DNA from: Polytrichum commune
Lineage: Eukaryota; Streptophyta; Polytrichopsida; Polytrichales; Polytrichaceae
Direction of reading: 5' to 3'
Assembly (NCBI GenBank): GCA_950295325.1
Contig: OX485808.1
Coordinates: forward strand, 13,644,501 to 13,708,500
Length of the DNA: 64,000 nt
Program-made: the position numbers and the translations under genes
The notes under the pieces: generated by a model
Database searches by the model: none
What the model was told of the DNA's origin: nothing
What the model saw: the letters and a program-made list of their open reading frames with translations, nothing else
In this document: positions 60,351 to 64,000 of the stretch, piece after piece
Layout: every line of letters starts with the position of its first letter
Numbering within the stretch: position 1 is the stretch's first letter

Positions 60351-61013
60351 TTTATTAATAGTATGAACCAATAGAATAAGACCTACTACTCTATTGGGAA
60401 AAAGAAGGGCTGAGGGTGGGGTCACATTACCTAACAAATTGAATGGGTTGTGGTCCCATCCAAACTCTCAACTAGGCTAAGCTTGCATGCCTGATCCTCA
60501 TTGAAAGATCATATATTTGACCTGGCAACTACTTCCAGCTTCTCTCTTTCTCTACATCAGGCTCTAGAGCAAGCGCAACCCAATTCCTGAAGAAATGTGT
60601 GCTCTCATATTACAACCTTGACATTTATGAGTAAGCCCCCAAGGCTGAAAGGTCTTAGCGGGATTACTAGACAACCATTTTGGCACCCCCCCTCTGACCC
60701 TACCAATCATGGTGATCGATGGCCTAGATTGAGGGCGGGCGAGGACAAGGGATCCTCTTCCCCAATCCCAAAATACCGCCTCATGCGCAAAATGTTATAC
60801 TTCTAATCTCTTGAATTTGCCAAACTATTATAGCGACAAGTTTCTACCTAAAAATAGGGTCTACACTCACTACATCAACCTCACCATTCATGAGAGTGGT
60901 CATGATGGTGAAGATAACATATGAAGTCGATAAAATGGTTAGGTGTTTCAATCTCGTATAATATGCTAACCTGATCTATCTAGTTTACTAAATGCTTGAA
61001 ATCCAAGGTTCAA

Positions 61014-61032
61014 GGTTTAGGGTTTAGGGTTT
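61014..61032. repeat. Interstitial telomere-like stretch
   Basis: GGTTTAGGGTTTAGGGTTT, the plant telomere unit, in an intergenic region just downstream of the TPR-like gene. Confidence 0.8.
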
Positions 61033-61382
61033 TTGCACCCATGAAATGGGAGTCTAGCTAAAATTGAACTGCTTCATCCTAATCCTCACAGGAACCTGAC
61101 TGAATACTCTTTAGGCTCACGGGAAAAATTTAGTGTCCTTCACTAATAAGTAACTCCTACAACTAGCACAAAATTATGTAATGACTTTGTGGACACAACC
61201 ACAAGTCAATTTGTTTTTGAAGCCTCCAATAGGTATACCACGCAGCTAGGATACTACATGTGCACTTGCCCTTTAAAAAAAATCCAAAAAAAATCAGTGA
61301 AGGTAGTGATGTTATCAGCCTAGCCTGCATATCAGTGTAGGCAGTGTTCCAAGTTTGAAGGTTGAATGTTCGGAATACATGT

Positions 61383-64000
61383 CTAAGTTGTATTGATGGT
61401 ACCGTCTCTTGTCCGAACCAACTTGGAAAGGGTTTCTTCAGCAGCAAGAGTGTCAGGATTGTCTGGGCCCAGCATGACGGTGCGAATGTTAATGCAAGTT
61501 CGTAACAGCTCCTCTCCTGCATCGAACTGACCGCCTCTCATCATTAGCTTGGCTCGTATCTCCAGGAGGTGAGCTTTCACAAGGGTCAGGTCTTGCCAAA
61601 CATACTCATCCACCTGCAATCAGACAGACATAACATTCATATTTATTGGCCTTGGAAGAAGGACCCTCCTCTAATATTCTATCTTTAAGAATGGGTAGCT
61701 TAAGCTTAAACCCAAGGCCTTAATCCGAACCCCACGAGAACTAACTCTGAGGTTACGTCACCTAAGGCCAGAATAATATTACTTGGATGAGTGACCTCCC
61801 TAGCACTTGATTTCCGGTGCACCATACCACATATTATGGTCTACCCAATCATAGTTGGGTATCCAAGTGAATCGAATCAACCATGTGAGATCCAAGTGAA
61901 TCGAATCAACCATGTGAGAACCTAGAGGCTTGTCCTTATAGATAGATGTTGGCCAGCTAGTCCACGCCCATTCGAGGTGTTTACCTTCAAAAGTATGCAA
62001 TAGTCGTGGGGCCCTCTAATTCTCGTAATGCCCACTTTGAAATTACAAATAGACATAGACCAACTTGAAAACTTAAAAATGAAGCAACACCATAATTCAC
62101 ACTGGTGGTGACATCGGAGTGGTTTGCATGCATGAATGAGTGCCGAGCATAATCATTTGGTTAGTAAGTCTATACCTTATTGTTGCCCAAATTACATCTT
62201 CAGACATGAAGCCTTCTCCCATTTACTCAGATTCAATTGAAGGGGTGTGCCCCAAATGAACTAATTCTTGAGTTATCTGGATAACTCAAGAAGTATTTCA
62301 TCTGCGCCGCGAGAGTGTAACACAGGCTACTCAAGAATGTTATGGAACCTGGGTACACTAGGATGGGACACAAAGTCCAGCATGAATGCCTAGCATAGAC
62401 AAGTTCTCACTAGTCGACACCTCATTGTTGCCTAGGTTACATTTTTGGACATGAACCCTTCTCTCATCTACACAGATTCAATTGAAGGTGTGCGCCCCCA
62501 ATCAAGATAAGTAACCAAATTAGTCACACTAATTCGAGGGTACTACATAGGCTACTAAAGAATGTTATGGAACCCAGTTACACCGTTTCATGATACACAA
62601 ACTGTAGCACGAATGCTTGTTTGCATGCATGGTTGCCGAGCGCAGTGCAGTGGCAAGTTCTCATTAATCGACACCTCATTGTTGCCTATGTATCTTCGGA
62701 CATGAACCTTTCTTCCACCTACCTAGATTCAATTGAAGGGGTGCGCGCCAACTGGACTAATTCTTAGGTTATCCGGATGGCCTGAGATTCATTCCATCTG
62801 CGCCGGGAGACTACATAGGCCACTCAAGAATAATATCGAACCTGGATACATGAGACACAAACTACAGCATGAATTCTTGTTTGCATGCATGAAAGCCAAG
62901 TATAGAAAAGTGGCAAGTTCTCACTAGTCGACACCTCATTGTTGCTTATCTCTTTGGACATGAAGCCCTGTCCCATTTAACCAGATTCAAATGAAGGGGT
63001 GCGCCCCGAATGGAGTAATCCTTAGATTATTCGGATAACTTAAGAAATATTCCATCTGCGCTGGGAGACTACATAGATTACTCAAGAATGCTATGGAACC
63101 CAGGTACACTAAGATGACACACAAACTGCAGCACAAAGTGTCTTGTTAGTTTCAGAGGCAAATTAGAGATGCAAGCATGAATCAATGGTGGTGATCAAAA
63201 ACTATGCCTTCATGATCATATACCTTCATGAATGCCAAACATAGTCGAGTGGCAAGTTCTCATCAGTCGACACCTCATTGTTGCCTATATCTTTGGACAG
63301 GAAGCCTTCTCCCATCTACACAGAAAGGGTACGCCCCAAATGGACTAATTCTTAGGTTATCCGGACACCTAAGGATTACTCCATGTCCGCCGGAGACTAC
63401 TTAGGCTATACTCAAGAATGTGAAGGAACTCAGGTACACTAAGATGAGCCCCAAACTACAGCATGAATGCTTTTTGCATTCATGAACGTCAAGCATAGAC
63501 AAGTAGTAGTTCTCATTAGTCGGCACCTCGTTGTTGCCCAGCTCTTCGGACATGAAGCCTTATCCCATCTACCCAGTTTCATATAAACAAATCGATTAAT
63601 TCTTAGAATATCACGATAACCTAAGGATTATTCCATCTCCGCCGGAGACTACATAGGCCACTCAAGAATGTTATGGGAAATGGTGGTAATCATTTATATT
63701 TTTACCTGATTAGGACCCGAATTGGCACGCCTCCAACAGAGGGACTGGTCCCACCGGTTCTGCACTTGAGAGACAAAGGACTTCTCCACATCCTCAAGCA
63801 TCACATAACACATGCGCAGGATCTCCAGGGCCGCTACGCAGCGAGAGAAGGTGTTGAAGGAGCGCAAGGCGAGAGGCACCACTAACTTTCTGCTGAGGAC
63901 CAGGAGCTCGGACACTCGGAACTCCACTACACATGGGTCGGTGGCAAATCGACACACCAGGAATGCTGCGCCCCAGAAAAGATTGTAATGTGTGACAACA
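61383..64000 (-). CDS. C-terminal exons of a TPR-like host protein (partial)
   Basis: Two minus-strand exons are visible: >64000-63706 (continues beyond the window) and 61613-61383, joined by a phase-0 GT-AG intron of 2092 bp. The last exon encodes 76 residues and ends at TAG. It has VDEYVWQDLTLVKAHLLEIRA, RGGQFDAGEELLRTCINIRT and DNPDTLAAEETLSKLVR, an alpha-helical pattern resembling a tetratricopeptide hairpin with the usual G-H/D-N-P-x-T-L linker. The upstream exon is helical (RVSELLVLSRKLVVPLALRS, then CVAALEILRMCYVMLEDVEK). I do not recognise the full protein. Frames are intact, so it is likely a working host gene. Confidence 0.7.
61692..61820 (+). pseudogene. 5S rRNA-like pseudogene
   Basis: Contains CCCCACGAGAACTAACTCTG, AGGTTACGTCACCTAAGGCC and ACTTGGATGAGTGACCTCCC, in the order and spacing of plant 5S rRNA (compare the conserved CTTGGATGGGTGACCTCC). 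Many changes; a decayed copy or a 5S-derived SINE inside the intron. Confidence 0.5.
62165..63665. repeat. Satellite-like tandem array in the last intron
   Basis: About six units of roughly 240-340 bp. Each carries CGACACCTCATTGTTGCC (about 62171, 62413, 62668, 62929, 63267, 63519), then GGACATGAAGCCTTCTCCCA, ATTCAATTGAAGGGGTGCGC, AGACTACATAGGC and CTCAAGAATGTTATGGAACC. It fills most of the intron between the two TPR-like exons. Confidence 0.85.

Overview
The window reads as repeat-rich nuclear DNA of a land plant. The evidence is a complete spliced PHT1 phosphate transporter gene, plant-type U3, U4 and U5 small RNA genes, TTTAGGG-type telomere-like stretches and several plant transposon superfamilies. 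The set of transposon proteins would suit a non-seed plant, but the sequence alone does not prove a species or clade.

Layout. 0.2-2.7 kb: PHT1 gene (minus strand, three exons), with a degenerate tandem array upstream of its start. 4-11.9 kb: no convincing gene; two small terminal-inverted-repeat elements (MITEs) flank a long inverted repeat. 11.87-31.89 kb: one 20-kb DNA transposon with perfect 28-bp terminal inverted repeats and a TTAG duplication on both sides. 32.7-36.1 kb: decayed pogo-like element. 37.1-38.5 kb: Harbinger-like element. 39.65-48.84 kb: threefold tandem array of spliceosomal and nucleolar RNA genes. 49.1 kb: 517-bp near-perfect hairpin MITE. 50.8-57 kb: SINE, hAT and Harbinger-associated remnants. 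61.4-64 kb: last two exons of a host gene that continues past the window, with a satellite-filled intron.

The 20-kb transposon is the strongest candidate for an undescribed system. Its plus strand holds a DUF7869-like, transposase-like gene with two nonsense codons. Its minus strand holds a large gene whose first exon has a ParB/DGQH-like motif and whose later exons resemble an amino-methyltransferase, followed by an FCP1/NIF-like phosphatase domain. More than 30 copies of a 22-bp site (10-bp arms GTTTGGGTCG and CGACCCAAAC around a 2-bp centre) lie in its introns, spacers and even codons, and I saw none outside it. Diverged versions sit near its left end and inside a short deletion derivative. 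A nested CACTA element with a GCT target duplication interrupts the third exon; removing it conceptually leaves one continuous reading frame.

The small RNA array is the second notable find. A U5(-)/U3(+)/U4(-) unit is repeated three times (the middle copy lacks U5). Its genes share a CCCCATA-type element about 56-69 bp upstream of the RNA start, at the place of the plant upstream sequence element. The two best U4 copies are identical while their flanks have diverged.
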